Assembly: GCA_025349905.2 (NCBI GenBank)
Contig: MU624708.1
Coordinates: 1 to 29,868 of the forward strand
Source of the DNA: Blastocladiella britannica
Taxonomy: Eukaryota > Blastocladiomycota > Blastocladiomycetes > Blastocladiales > Blastocladiaceae
Reading direction: 5' to 3'
Length of the DNA stretch: 29,868 nucleotides
The notes under the pieces were generated by a model. The model worked only from the letters and a program-made list of their open reading frames with translations, had not been told where the DNA came from and ran no database searches. Made by a program: the position numbers and the translations under genes. Shown here piece by piece: positions 9,824 through 21,300 of this stretch. The first letter of the stretch is position 1. The number at the start of each line of letters is the position of its first letter.

Positions 9824-10614
9824 ATGAAGGCATTCAAAGGATCATTCTCCAAGCTTTCCAACCAACGCGCTTCGTCGGTTGGCCCCGAGGAGGGCCTGAA
9901 TCCCAACAGCCGGTCAAAGTCCAATGTGAGCCTGCACGAACGGCTCGGAAACCAGCCTCCGGCGACGGCGGATTATTCAATGGTACGGTGTTATGAAAAT
10001 CCATTTGGCGGATCCCAAACAATATTCTAATGCAATAATTCGTAGCGTGCTCGCATTGCGATCCGAGTAGCGCAGTTTGTGCTCGCGATTATGCAACTTG
10101 CTGTGCTTCAGAGGTTGCAATCCACGTTCATCATGCAGCGCGATCTCGGATCGCCGTACGCCGCAGCGATTTGGATCAGCTACCTGACGTTCCCCGTCAC
10201 CCTGGCCCTGGTTGGGATCCATTACCATCCCGATGTCACCAAGGGCAAGTGGAAGCCATCTCGCCCGCTTGGAATTGACCTTGCCGGGTCTTTTATTTCC
10301 ATGATGTTGTACATTGGCGTGTTTCTTGCACTGGCGATCAATTCAGGTGCGGGCGGCGGGTCGCAGGGATCGTGCCCGCCCGGTGCGCAGTACGGACAGT
10401 GCGATAACTTGAACATTTCGATCTTGTGCTGCTTTATCCAAGTCCCGCTGTTTGGGTACATGGTGTTCCGGAGTGGGCGGGATATTTGGAAGCGCAGACG
10501 TCCTGATGGTACTTTATATTCTCTTTTTGGATCTGTTTGCGGACTTTGACTGAAACATTCTGCACCACAGATGAGCTGATCAGCATTGCTCAACTGAGCC
10601 GTTTCCGCCGCTAG
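9824..10614 (+). CDS. Four-helix membrane protein, MARVEL-like topology
   Basis: Three exons, 9824-9982, 10046-10508 and 10571-10614, give 221 aa. The first ~50 residues are hydrophilic, Ser/Asn-rich and without a signal peptide. Four hydrophobic segments follow: 'IAIRVAQFVLAIMQLAVL', 'AAAIWISYLTFPVTLALVG', 'LAGSFISMMLYIGVFLALA' and 'ISILCCFIQVPLFGYMVF'. The loop between helices 3 and 4 contains a Gly-rich, two-cysteine segment ('GSCPPGAQYGQC') that could be disulfide-bonded outside the cell. The short tail is basic and ends RFRR. The R-x-x-Q opening of helix 1 and the overall spacing resemble MARVEL domains of fungal plasma-membrane proteins, but I cannot assign a family firmly. The last exon is only 44 nt. 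Confidence 0.75.
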
Positions 10615-10707
10615 ATCAATTTGTTACACGTCGAGGTTTACATTAGCCGTTGAAGACGTTGGTTGGGACTGGAAAAACAAAATAGAGACGAAGGATTTAC
10701 ATAAAGT
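10615..10707. other. Convergent 3' spacer
   Basis: 93 bp between the stop of the four-helix protein (+) and the stop of the coiled-coil gene (-). AT-rich with no canonical polyadenylation hexamer on either strand. Confidence 0.4.
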
Positions 10708-11619
10708 TTAGTGACGAACTAGCCCTGATGCGGGTCGAGCAAAGCCTTTATGGACGGCCGGAGCACTTGTTGGCCGAGTTGATTTGATGCGCGCCTCTGG
10801 TGGAAGCTCGGGAAGCCGGCGAGATTTCGGCGCAGATTGGACGCGTGTGATTGGAACCGTTGTTGTCGTGGCTAGTGATCTCGAGTGCGGAGCAGGGAGC
10901 GAGGTCGCCCCATTCTTTGCCGTGGGGTTGTAATCCGAGGTCTTGAAGGACGCCTGCATCTCTGCCTCGTCCAGAGCAGACCTGAGGATGCCAACCACTT
11001 CCTGTTCCGCCCCTCCCTTTCTCCCCTTGAGTGGGTGGTGATGGAGGACCCATTGGTGGATCAGACTTTCAAGAGGCTGGTCAAGATGGACCACTGGCGG
11101 CCCGCCGTCGGCTGGTTTTGCGGTCAGCTTTAGCTCTGCGTCGTGTCGTCGCCGTCGCGCCAATTCCTGGACCGCGACCCGGCCCAGATCCTTGTCGATT
11201 TCGCGCTCACGCTTGAGCAGTTTTATTTGCTCTTGGAGCTGGATTCATTTGCTCAATAAATTTGGGGATCCAAGGCTGCAACAAAGAATATACACACATA
11301 CCTCAATAATCTGATCCATGGCTCGATTCAATTCCTTCACAAGCACCGTCATGTCGGCCTTGAGCTTTGATTCTGCGGCATGGCACTTGTCATGGTGGTG
11401 CGCCTCGCTCATGGCTTCCTCCACGGCGTGCTGCATACGCTGATCGGCCAAGAGCGAGTCATGGCGCCAGTTGCGAAACACCTGGCGAATCCGGTCATGT
11501 TGCTCGCTGCTATACTGTTCGATCGCGTCGTTGATTTGCCGCCATTTCAGTTGGAGCGGGTCAGTCATATGGTGTGTTGACTTTCTCGAGAGAGTGTTTG
11601 ATTTGTTTCCATTTCCCAT
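10708..11619 (-). CDS. Coiled-coil protein of unknown function, divergent from CFAP53
   Basis: Two exons, 11619-11302 and 11238-10708, giving 282 aa. The acceptor at 11239 (TCCAG) restores a continuous heptad-rich helix ('LQEQIKLLKREREIDKDL') across the junction. Residues ~18-150 are strongly helical and charged ('LKWRQINDAIEQYSSEQHD', 'ESKLKADMTVLVKELNRAM'). The C-terminal third is basic, Ser/Pro/Thr-rich and disordered ('RIKSTRPTSAPAVHKG'). An alternative start is the second Met (MTDPLQ) 18 codons in. I do not recognise the family. Because it shares a 95-bp divergent promoter with CFAP53, an axonemal or basal-body role is a reasonable guess but nothing more. Confidence 0.75.
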
Positions 11620-11714
11620 CGAAACTCAAAAAATTATACTGTTACTGCCCCTTCCATCCCAGGATAACAGGTAAAAGCATCGCATTATAATATAAACCAC
11701 AAAGATCGAATCAT
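11620..11714. promoter_or_regulatory. Divergent promoter, coiled-coil gene / CFAP53
   Basis: 95 bp between start codons, AT-rich with TATAATATAAA-like sequence at ~11685-11696 on the plus strand. I looked for an RFX X-box: GTTAC and GATAAC half-sites are present around 11640-11670, but too far apart to count as one. Confidence 0.55.
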
Positions 11715-13240
11715 ATGGCCGCCCATCCACAATGGCAAACCCGGCAGCGCCACGGCGGCGCGGATCTGGCCCCAGACCACCGCATTCTGCTGCGCCAGCG
11801 CACCGAGCTGCAGCACGAGGCTAATTTTGCCCAAAAGTCGTACTACGAGCGGACGGCGCTGGCGGCCAAATTCGCCCAGGATGCGCAATCCGTGATGCAG
11901 CGTCGCGCAATCCCCCGCCGCGTGGCTGCCTGGCGCCAGGCCGACGAACTTGCGCTCGAGGCCCGCCGCGAAAAGTTGCGGGCAGTCTTTGACAATGACA
12001 CGGCCCGGTGGCGCGCGGATCTGCTGGCAATGGAGTCCACGCCCAAAACCCGGATTGAGGAAATGCGCCGTCGGGTCGGGGAACTGAAAGCGAAGCGGGA
12101 GGAGGAGCGGCAGCGCATTGTGCGTGAGAAACTGGAGGAGCATCGTCGGTCCGTGTTGATATGATTTTGATAGACGGGGCAGCCTCGTTATTGACATTCA
12201 TGGGTAACAGACTCAACTGCGACGAGCTCCGTGCAGTCCATTCCCGAGCAATGACGCAGCAAATAACGGCAGCCCGCTCGGACCAAATCAAGGACCGCAA
12301 GGCCCGGGAACTGGCGCTGCAGCAAGAGAACGCCGCGATGGACGCTGCCTGGGAGCAGCAGCGACTGACGCTGGTCGACAAGGAAGAGCGCGACATGCTT
12401 CGTCGCCGCGCCGCCGACGTCGCCCAGGCCCGGTGCTTTGACGAGCAGCTGGACCGACTCCGCCAGTTTCGGCAGCAAGAAAAGGACGCCGAAATGGCGT
12501 ACGCGAGGGCCATCAAGGAGCACTGCGAGATTCAGCGGATCCGCGAGGAGCACGCCGACGCGCTTCGCAAGGAACAGTCGCTTCAGATTCGGCGTGAGCT
12601 CGAGATTTCCAACAAGGAGGCGGCCGCACGGCGCGCTCGCGAGCAGGCCGAGTCGCTGGCCGCGGACCTGAAATGGATCCAGTCGCTGCTGGATATGGAC
12701 GCCGCCGACAAGGCCGACATGACCGACCGCCGGCACATCTTGCGCCAGACGTTGCTTGATTTCCGCGACAAGGTGGTGGCGCAGCGGACCGCCGAGCACG
12801 CCCGTGTAGCCGAACTCGACCGGATTTTTGCTGCCGACGCCGAGCGGACTTGGAAAGTCAAGGCGGCCAAGTGGGCGGCCGAGCAAAAGGCCCGGGCCAA
12901 GCTCCTGCAAGATGTCATGGCGTCACGCGAGGAGCAGCTTCGGCAGCGGGCCGAGGAAGCTCGGCAGCGGTCGCTCGAGAAGCGCGGCGAGCGCGAGGCG
13001 GTGGAGCGGGCGGTGCGGGAAGCCAACGACGTGGAGATGGCGCTACGTGCGCAGAACCGGCGCAACAAGACCGACTACCACGATGCCCTGCGCCAGCAAA
13101 TGGACGAGAAGCAGTCCCGCACCCATCAAGCAAACGAGCGAGAGCATGAGGAAGAATCGAGGGCTGCGGCACGTGCCAAGGAATACGAGGAGTGGATGTC
13201 GCGAGAGCTTGCACGAACCAGTATTGGACCATCGATCTGA
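11715..13240 (+). CDS. CFAP53: CFAP53 (CCDC11), cilia and flagella associated protein with TPH domain
   Basis: Two exons, 11715-12148 and 12211-13240, give 487 aa (human 514). The protein is almost entirely charged coiled coil of the trichohyalin-plectin-homology type. Landmarks shared with animal CFAP53 in the right order: 'VREKLEEHRRLNCDELR' across the splice junction (human VAEKLDQQ...CEELR), a 'WEQQRL' motif near the first third, and 'ELDRIFAADAERTW...KARAKLLQDVMASREEQL' matching 'EFDRILEEDKAKK...ARRQLVDEVMCTRKLQV'. CFAP53 is a microtubule inner protein of the axonemal A-tubule and is needed for motile cilia. Its presence implies a motile flagellate stage. The C-terminal ~15 residues are not conserved. 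Confidence 0.88.
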
Positions 13241-13427
13241 GGGTAATGAGGATATGGCAGGGACTTGGGAAATACATTATTCTTAAATTTCCCAAAAAAT
13301 ATTTTGTTATTCTTTCGTGGGTTGTTGTTGTTGCCTGTGATCGATCAAAACAACACAACTATATATCCCGGATAGATACACAGCTATCGTATCGACATAA
13401 AATTTAACAACAACAGACACCGCCCGG
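13241..13427. other. Intergenic spacer, CFAP53 to Munc13-like gene
   Basis: 187 bp, AT-rich, between tandem genes. It contains 'ACTATATATCC' at ~13358-13368, a TATA-like element ~60 bp before the next ATG. No coding potential seen. Confidence 0.4.
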
Positions 13428-16400
13428 ATGCCTTCGCAGTATCGCTCGACGGATACGCTCGTTTTTGGAGGTGGTCTGAAGGTCAAACGTAATGTCTTTG
13501 GGCGGCGGAAAACGCCGTATGAGCTTTGGGAGCTCGTGCGCCGCTACGTGCGCCGCCACGGCCGCCACAAGTTTCTTCGCATTGCGGATCAGGTTAGGAC
13601 ATTGGAGCGGAGCCAGGCTGCCTCGGCCGCTGCCCAAAGCGCAATTTCCCAACTTCCCCGATACATTTTGGAGGTCCTTCACTATTTCGATTTACGACGA
13701 CAACGGACCGACGCCTGACTGCTAATCATTCTCTCTCTCTCTCAGTCCAATGTCAACCTGTACGATAACGCGGACGACTACGAGTTCAAGGACGACTTCA
13801 CCCGCGCGCCAGCTGTTGACAAGGTACGCTTCCCAATTTTTTTTAAACGGTTTCAACACAACAAAGTGCTCACATGTTTTCCTATTAACAGCGAGTCTTT
13901 TATGAATGCGCAGGTACCCTATGAGTCTGATGTTATATTTTCAAAAGCAATGTGTCTAATCAGCTCTTTGTAGTCCACACGGCGCTACTCCCGTTCCCTT
14001 TTGGCGAAGAGGAAGACGCCGCGCCTGCCGGATCCATCACGGATTTGCTGAAAGGCAGTCAAGAGGACAATTCAAAGAAAAAGACGAAGTCGACGTTTGG
14101 CAAGAAGGACAAGAAGGAAAAGGACAAGTCCGACCAGCCTTCTCCTATTGCTACCGATGCCGCAATGGCCGATATTCCCTTTGATCTCACGACAGACGTA
14201 CGTTTTCTCTACCCATTTCTTGTTTGCAGCAACACCGTGGAGTTACGTAAAACTGACTTGATTTCGTTTGACCCCCAGATCCTGAAAACGCGGCTCTCGG
14301 GATCCACAATCCTGGACCTCAAGCGACGAACCAAAGCCATCTTGGCGACTCTGCAAAAACGCCCGAAACTTTACCCCGAGGAAGAGTTGCTCGCCAAGTG
14401 CTTGGGCACCTTCTATGACAATGTCCTCGAGAAATCAGGAAAGCGGCTCGAGGGTCGACGCGTCTATGACCTGTGTCGCGTGTTTATGAAAACAGTGACG
14501 GAGCACACTGCCAGCATCAAGGACAAGAACAAGGGGCAAAAGGTACGCTTGCCAATTTATTTTTTTCCTCTTTTGGGAGGGTCACTTATCTGCGTATACA
14601 CTTGAACAGGAAGAGTTTTGCTTCCAATACTTTCAAAAGCTCGTCCGAGAAGTCGCCGAGGGCGGCGGCACTCTTGAGCGAACGGCATCCGAGACACTTG
14701 CTCTCGCGCGCGAGGCGAAACTGGACGCGCAGGGCTTACTCGAGTGGCTTCGCACTGTCATGTCATGGCAACCGAACGAGCACCGCGCGCTGATTGAAAA
14801 GCACACTGAGCATGCGATTTCAACTGCAATCATTGGCCTCAAGGCTCGCTTGTCCGATTTCGCCTCCAACCCAGCAAATCCAGCGCGTTTCACTTCCGAG
14901 GACGAGTTTCGGACCTGGATCGATGGCGAGACCACCAAGACGCGCGAGCTGCAGGGCCTCTTTGTGACGGCCGCGGCCAAGCAGCCAAAGTTTTTGGTGC
15001 GCATCTCTTGCAACAAGCCCCTGGCTGGGCTCTTTGTCCACATCAATGGGACACTGGCCTACAAGAACGAAGATGGTTGGCGCCTTGGGTATGTCTGAAT
15101 TTTTTATGTTGGAAGCGTTCTCGAAAAAGCTCAATTTTTTTTTTTCTTCATTTAAACACATCTAGGGCCGGCGATTCAATCTCTTTCAGCGTGTGGGACG
15201 ACAAGGAGGCCATTGGCAAGGAAAAGGGGAAAAACTTTCTCGGCTCCAAATCCGTCGCCTTCAATGGCAATCCGCAGACGGTCAAGTTCGAAAAAGGCGT
15301 CGAGCTCTCGATCATCGCCGAACGCGCGCCCGAGTTTGACACCGACATTGACCACGAGGACGCGTACCGCCTGCTATTACAGCAGTGCATCGAGTCCGAC
15401 ACGCTGTACAACTTGGGCCAGAACGGCGAGTACTCGCTGTCGCGCCTTTCGGATGCCCTCTTGTACTGCTACAGTCTGCGGTGGGGTGTTTCCGACACAT
15501 CGCGTATGATGATGCTGATCGAGTACTTGTTACCAAAGTACGCCAACCGCACGATTTCGCTTGGGCCACTGTATCTTGCCTTTCAACCGATGGCCGAGGC
15601 CGAAGCGACCAACCAGCTCGTGTTTAACCGCGCCGAAAAGGAGCGCTGGCTGAAGCTCCTCACGTCCATGGAAGGGATTTTCCGTTTCCACATTCTCAAC
15701 TATCGCATGGTGCGCACCTTATTTTTGCCGTTGACTCGGACGAAGACCGCTCACATCGAAAAAAAAAAAAAAAAGACCTTTCCCTATAACTCTCCTGAAA
15801 ATGAGCTTGACCAAGTCCTGTACATGCTCCGTATGACATATGAGAGTCCTCTCTTCAAACTGGCACGGCCAGACGTCAAGCCGTGGAGTATAGAGCTCCC
15901 GACGATGGTTCAAGTTGGTGCTGTGCAGCGGTTCCAAATGTTACACGCACTTGCGAATCCGGTCGTCAGCAACATGTATGGTCGTGTCCTGGAAATGCTC
16001 AAACTCTTTTTGGAAGAGTACAACACCGAGAAAGTGTACTTTCTCAAGTCCTTTACGCGGTACGCTTATACAATTTCTTTTTTTTTTTTTTTTTTCAGGA
16101 TCCCGTGCTCTGACACCAAGAAAAAATCATAGGTACAATGTCGACAGCGTTCACCTGAGCATGCAAGTGTACATTCGGTACCTCGCATTGGAGATGGACA
16201 ATATCTGGATGATTGGCCGCAAGTGCTGGCGGCAGCGCAAGGCATTGCCAAGCTCTTTGGTGTTTACGCTCTACGACATGAGTAAGGTGGTCAAGGAGAA
16301 GTTGTCGGCCTACAATGATCTCCTGGACTACATTGAGATTTCGCGATGGTTCTCGCCGTTTGTTTTCCTGTTCTTGGACATGACCGGTCTCAAGAGCCGC

Positions 16401-18234
16401 GATATCCAAGCCAATGCCGCTCGACTGGATGACGTACGTCTCTATTAATTTTTTTTTGTGACCAGAACGACTCATTGGTTTAAAATTTTGCAGTTCGAAG
16501 CCATTTCCGAGGTGGTGCTCCACTCATCGTCTATTTTGGACGTGTTTTCGTTCTTCCACCAAACCTTGGACTGGCTCCGGAAACTCAATTGGCCCGACGA
16601 AGTGTACCAAGCCAAGTTCATGGGCCGGCTCGGTGCCATCTACACTTCGTGCATCGACATGTACGCTGCGACGCTCAAGGCTCGGATCGACGAAACCCTT
16701 GCCAAGGATGTGATTACAGAGGACGACCGGCGCCGCGTACGTTGTCCCTTTCTTTGTAGTATTGTTTTGCAGCGAGCTCACGCCAAAAAATACCAGATGT
16801 GCGTGCAACTAAACAACATCGAGACCGCCCGCTCCCAGCTCAACGACCTTCACGAGACAATGGACATTGAGCGGCTCCAAGAAGTGCTGGTACAACATGC
16901 CGGTCGCGCACCCGACTCGCCAACCGACATGGTGCTGCCTGCCCTGGAACGCGGCGTGTCAGGCACGTTTGAGGCGAGCCTCTCTGCCCACTTCCCACTT
17001 CACCCCAAGATCTACGGCCTCGTTGCCCAGGCATATTTCACCTTTGTGCACCCCGTCACTGGTCTTGGTCTCGGTCACTGCTCGCCTGACCAGACGGTCG
17101 ATTTGGCGCTGTCTCCGTCGGCCGAGGCGATCATTGTCGAACTGCGGTACTCGAATGCTCTCGGGGACCAAATCATTGGCAAGACGTACTTTGCCGTGGA
17201 CGAGTCGTTTGACGACCACGATACCCATGAAGTCACGGCCGAATTCCTTGGCATTGGCAAGATCACGGTGCGCATGAAAAAGATGGGCGAGAAGGTTAAC
17301 GACATTGAGTTCTTTTTCCGCCGCTCGTTCCGGTCGCTGAAGCGCACGGTGCAGGATGCGCTTTTTACCAAGGTACACTTTATTTTGTTTTGCTGCTCAA
17401 GAAATTTTTCTCACCCTTGCTCGTTTTGGTTCCACTCTGATAGCTGATTGTGCCGTCCATGATGGCCGAACTTGAGCGACTGATTGAAAAGTACGATCGC
17501 CACATGGTGACCAATGTCGCCGAGTTTGGCCCCAAGTCCGTGTACCGTTCGAGTCCATATATGGTGCGCCGTTTCTTCCATATGAGTAACTGCCGACTGG
17601 TTGAGAATACGCACACTGAAAAAAAATATATATTTAGATGATCACGGACGATGTCATTGGCATGGAACTCAATGCGGCGTTTGATGTTCTCGGCGACACG
17701 CTCGGCTACTTGTCGCAGCACTTGTACGAGGATGTGCTCAAGCTGTTTGTCCGCAAACTGTGGAAGGACTTTTGCGTTTCGACCGAGACCCAGGTGCTCT
17801 TGTCTCCGCTGCGGTACTTGACCATCAAGCAAATCACGGTTGCGCTCAATGTCCTCGACACATTCAAGGCGTTCCTGTTTGGTTCGTTTTTTTCACTGGT
17901 CTTGGATATTTCGGAAACTCATACCATCATTGAATCAGGAACGGGAGAGCTGGTGCAACTCAAGCACCTGGACGAAACCCCCGAGTACAAGCGCCTGCTG
18001 CTTCTCATTGAGATTTACCCACTGCCGACGGTCGAGCTCATTGCTCGCCATGAGCGTGAACCATCGTCCACGATTCTGACGCTCCTCAAGTACCGCTCGG
18101 GTCCCGAGGAGTCTGCGTTCGTTGGCAAACTGGAAAAGGCCAAGTGGGACGCTATGGTAGCGCAGCAGCAGCAGCAGCAGCCATCGTCGGCTGCTTCGGG
18201 GACCACTGGTCCTGTATCAGGACTTGCACGCTGA
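13428..18234 (+). CDS. ync13: Munc13/UNC13-family protein (fungal Ync13-like), MHD1-C2-MHD2
   Basis: Fourteen exons: 13428-13673, 13746-13823, 13892-13913, 13974-14197, 14279-14542, 14610-15088, 15166-15709, 15776-16059, 16133-16433, 16494-16736, 16797-17372, 17444-17563, 17638-17881, 17939-18234; 1306 aa. Residues ~110-200 are acidic then Lys-rich and disordered. Around 405-480 is a beta-rich segment ('FLVRISCNKPLAGLFVHI', 'GDSISFSVWDDKEAIGK') that looks C2-like. The MUN region follows, with MHD1 near exons 9-11, a C2 domain ending in the fungal signature 'GKITVRMKKMGEKVNDIEFF' then 'RSFRSLKRT', and MHD2 in exons 12-14. The tail carries a CAG-encoded Q6 run at 18163-18180. The family primes or tethers secretory vesicles for SNARE-mediated fusion; fission yeast Ync13 acts in exocytosis/endocytosis at the division site. 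The C2 lacks the usual calcium-binding aspartates. Confidence 0.87.
18163..18180 (+). repeat. CAG x6 microsatellite in coding sequence
   Basis: Six perfect CAG units encode a Q6 run near the C-terminus of the Munc13-like protein. Pure codon repetition suggests length variability between strains. Confidence 0.75.
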
Positions 18235-18352
18235 GCACATGATTTTTTTTTTTTTTTTTTCAATATTGCGCAGTGCCATAAAATATACTTAATAAAATGG
18301 GGATTCAATTTATAACAATATATTTCGCAGAGGAGGGAAAGGAGGGGAAGCT
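18235..18352. terminator. Convergent 3' spacer with T18 run and AATAAA
   Basis: 118 bp between convergent stops. It holds an 18-base T run (18243-18260) right after the Munc13-like stop and an AATAAA at 18291-18296 on the plus strand, 57 bp after that stop, which is a plausible polyadenylation signal for that gene. Confidence 0.55.
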
Positions 18353-21300
18353 CTAGTTGCCCACCTCATCGTCGCGGATGTCCAAAGTGAGTCCACCCGA
18401 GTCCATGAATCGCGACAGTCGCGGAATTTGCGACTGGACGCCAGCCGGAATCCCATGCAGGATGGCCACCAAAGCGGTTGCCTCCCGGTACAGGCGGCGC
18501 TCGATCATGACAAAGAAGATGACGAGCTCGATCACGCTCAGCACAATCACGGCAGTGACGAGCGCGAGATTCGACTGCTGGTTGGACGCGAGCCGGGACA
18601 GCATGTAGTTGACGAGCGTCGTGTGCAAGTTACTGGTACGGGTGGCCAAGTCGTTGCTCATGAGCACCATCAGCTGCCAGTTGGCGTATAGGGCCGACGT
18701 GCGGCTCAGGCCTTCGACACCCGGGCTGCCAAGGGCCATTCCGTCCACCACCAAGTCGGCAATGGCCATGAACCGATCAATCTCCGAGTTGAGCGTCTGG
18801 GCAGCAATCTGTCGGGTCCACCCGACTGCGGCATTCTCGGACATGGCTCCACAGTAGTTGGACGAGGTGGCGCCGCAGTCGCGCGGCCAGCTGGTCTCGT
18901 TGGGCATAATGGCGTCCAGCCCGTCGACCTGCACCAGCAGAGAGTTTTGCGCCGCGCGCATATCCGAGACGGCGCCGCGGCTCATGGTCACAATCGTGTT
19001 TTGGCTGATGGCCGTGGACCCACTGAAGAACTCGCGGGTCATGCTCCGCAGCGCAATCACGTCGAACCGCCGCTCCGACGACCACATCAGCGACCTTAAG
19101 TTCTCGGCGATACTGAACGACTGCAGCGTGGCGACGTTGATGATAGCGACGCCGAGCGCAAGCGTCACCAGTCCGCCAAAGATCCACATCACCAGCGACT
19201 TTTGGCGCACATCTTTTCCGCCGTTCTTGGTCGCCTCGGCTGCACGCTCGCGCTCCAACCTTGCCACGTTCTCGGCGCCCTGGCTATCGGGCCGATCCCC
19301 AAACCCGGTGGCCTGGGCTTCCGAAATAAACAGGTCCTGGAATGACTCAATGTCTTCCTCGCACGTGGTGACCAAGTTGGCCGCGTCGGTTTTGGGGATC
19401 GCGGCAATGAGCGCCATGACTTGGTCAATGTTGCGAAAGAAGGCCCGGACCACTTTGAAATGAATCACGGCCAGCGCCAGTCCTATCACTGCGGCCGACC
19501 CGCCAAACCACAGCCAGAGCGTCGTCACGATTTGGTCGTTGGTGTTGACGTATGAGATCTGTGGTTATCTCTTAAAGTCAATATGCGCGTGTTGTCGTGA
19601 CGGTGAAAAGTAGGGGCGAACCATGGATGAAGCGAGAAGACTCTTGGCTGCAGCCATGACCGTCACAAAGTTGTCGACCAAGAACCGCATCTGTACAGTT
19701 GTCGGTGTCCAATGTCAGAAATACTCTCCAATATGCGTATTGAACGAAATACCTCGGGAACTTTGGTCACCGCCGCAGGGGTTAATGCGCCGAGAACCGG
19801 GTAGTTTTGCATGGCCAACTGCGCGCCCTGGGCAACAATATCCAGCACCTGGTTTGCAGTCAAGTCGTACGGCGCAAAATCGGAGCTCGTTGCCGACGCG
19901 CGCGAGCGATAGACGCGGTACACGGCCGGGTTGGGATCGGACGCCGCCAAAGCCATCATCGCCGCCAAGCTGGTGTTGTAGATCGTCAGCCCTTTGGTGA
20001 CGAGCGTGGTGTTGAACGACTTGAAGTCGGCGGCGCTCATCAGGTTGTTGGAGTACACGAGTCCGCGGACGCCCTCGATCGTGAACAGCACCGAGTTGCG
20101 GGCCGACCGCATGCTCGAGTAAATGTTGATGACGTTGAGTGTCTTTTGGTAAAACATGCTGTACGAATAGTATCCGCCGACGACGGTAGCCAGGAACGCG
20201 ATGGCCAGCACGCTGACCAGGAACCGCTGCAGTAGTGGGGCGGCGATCCGGGCGTGGATCAGCGACCGCAGTCGTGCGCGCAGCTGCACGGCGCGCGTGG
20301 ACGACGCTCCGGACGAAATCGATGCGCTGCGGGGCATGGTCGGGGTCCCGTTACTCTGTTTCCCAATACTCCCCTGGCTGTTGAGATTGTCCACCATGTG
20401 CTCGCCATTCTCGCGGTTTATTTCGGCCACCGCCAGTTCGGCTAGATTCGCGGCCCGGGCCGCGTCGGCCTCCACCTGGGCCACAAAGATCGAGTACAGC
20501 CGCAACACGTCGCCGTTCCGCGGGTCCTGCGCCAGCAACCGGTCGTACCCGGTACGCGCGGTGCGCATGTGCTTCGCGAGCCGCGCGAGCACCGATGTCA
20601 GCCGCACGGTTCCGCCGTTGGTGCGCACCACTTCATAAAAGTCCTTGAGGGCAAAAAGCGACAATAAGTGCGCGTCCTGGGTGCGTGCCGCGAGCGATTT
20701 CGATGCGCTGCTGGTTGCGGTGATGGGCGACTCGTCCTGCACCGAGACCGACTGCTGCCGACACGTCCACAGGACTCCACGAGTGAAGAACGACCGCGAG
20801 TGCGACGGCGAGATCTTGGCGACCGCCGACATTGCTTCCGGGTACTTCCCAAACGACAAGTGCAGGTACTCGGCCGCAATCAGGCGCACCAAGTTGCTGT
20901 CGGGGTACTCTTGCATGCCCTTCCAGATCATGTGCAGCGCCAGCGACCGCTGCGATGGGGTGGGCCGCTTGCGCAGGAACCGCAGCGCAAACTCGAGTTC
21001 CCACGGCGCCGAAAACACCCGTTCGGGCAGTTTCACGGGCCCTTGTTCCAAAATCCCGAGTGGGCCGAGCTTGGTAATCGAAGACGGCGTAGCGGGGACG
21101 GGTTGGCGAGGAGGGGGGCACAAGTTACTGCCGTCGTCATCACTGGCAGCTACATTGCGCTCATGGTCGTAGCCGTGCTTGAGATCGAGGAACCCGGACT
21201 TGGCGGCCGCGAGCTGGTGCTCGAATTTCCCGGCCGACGAAAACTGCGCCAGCGCCCGGAAAATCGCCTGGTGCGAGGCGGCGTCCATGAGCGTGTGCGG

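Noticed and set aside
13593..13745. A 153-nt first intron in the Munc13-like gene from the GTTAGG donor
   Set aside because: The extra 81 bases are open and protein-like ('TLERSQAASAAAQ'). Using GTCCTT at 13674 gives a 72-nt intron in line with the others.
15710..15775. Treating 15710-15775 as coding, since it is open and in frame
   Set aside because: The segment encodes a poly-Lys stretch from an A-run in the middle of a conserved helix. Its GTGCGC/AAAAG borders and 66-nt length match other introns.
16737..16772. A 36-nt intron in the Munc13-like gene ending at 16772
   Set aside because: It is far shorter than any other intron here. The in-frame acceptor at 16796 gives 60 nt.
17586..17637. 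Donor GTAACT at 17586 in the Munc13-like gene (would have been a +4 A donor)
   Set aside because: It ends in phase 1 and shifts the downstream MHD2 frame. GTGCGC at 17564 is in phase and matches the donor used at 15710.
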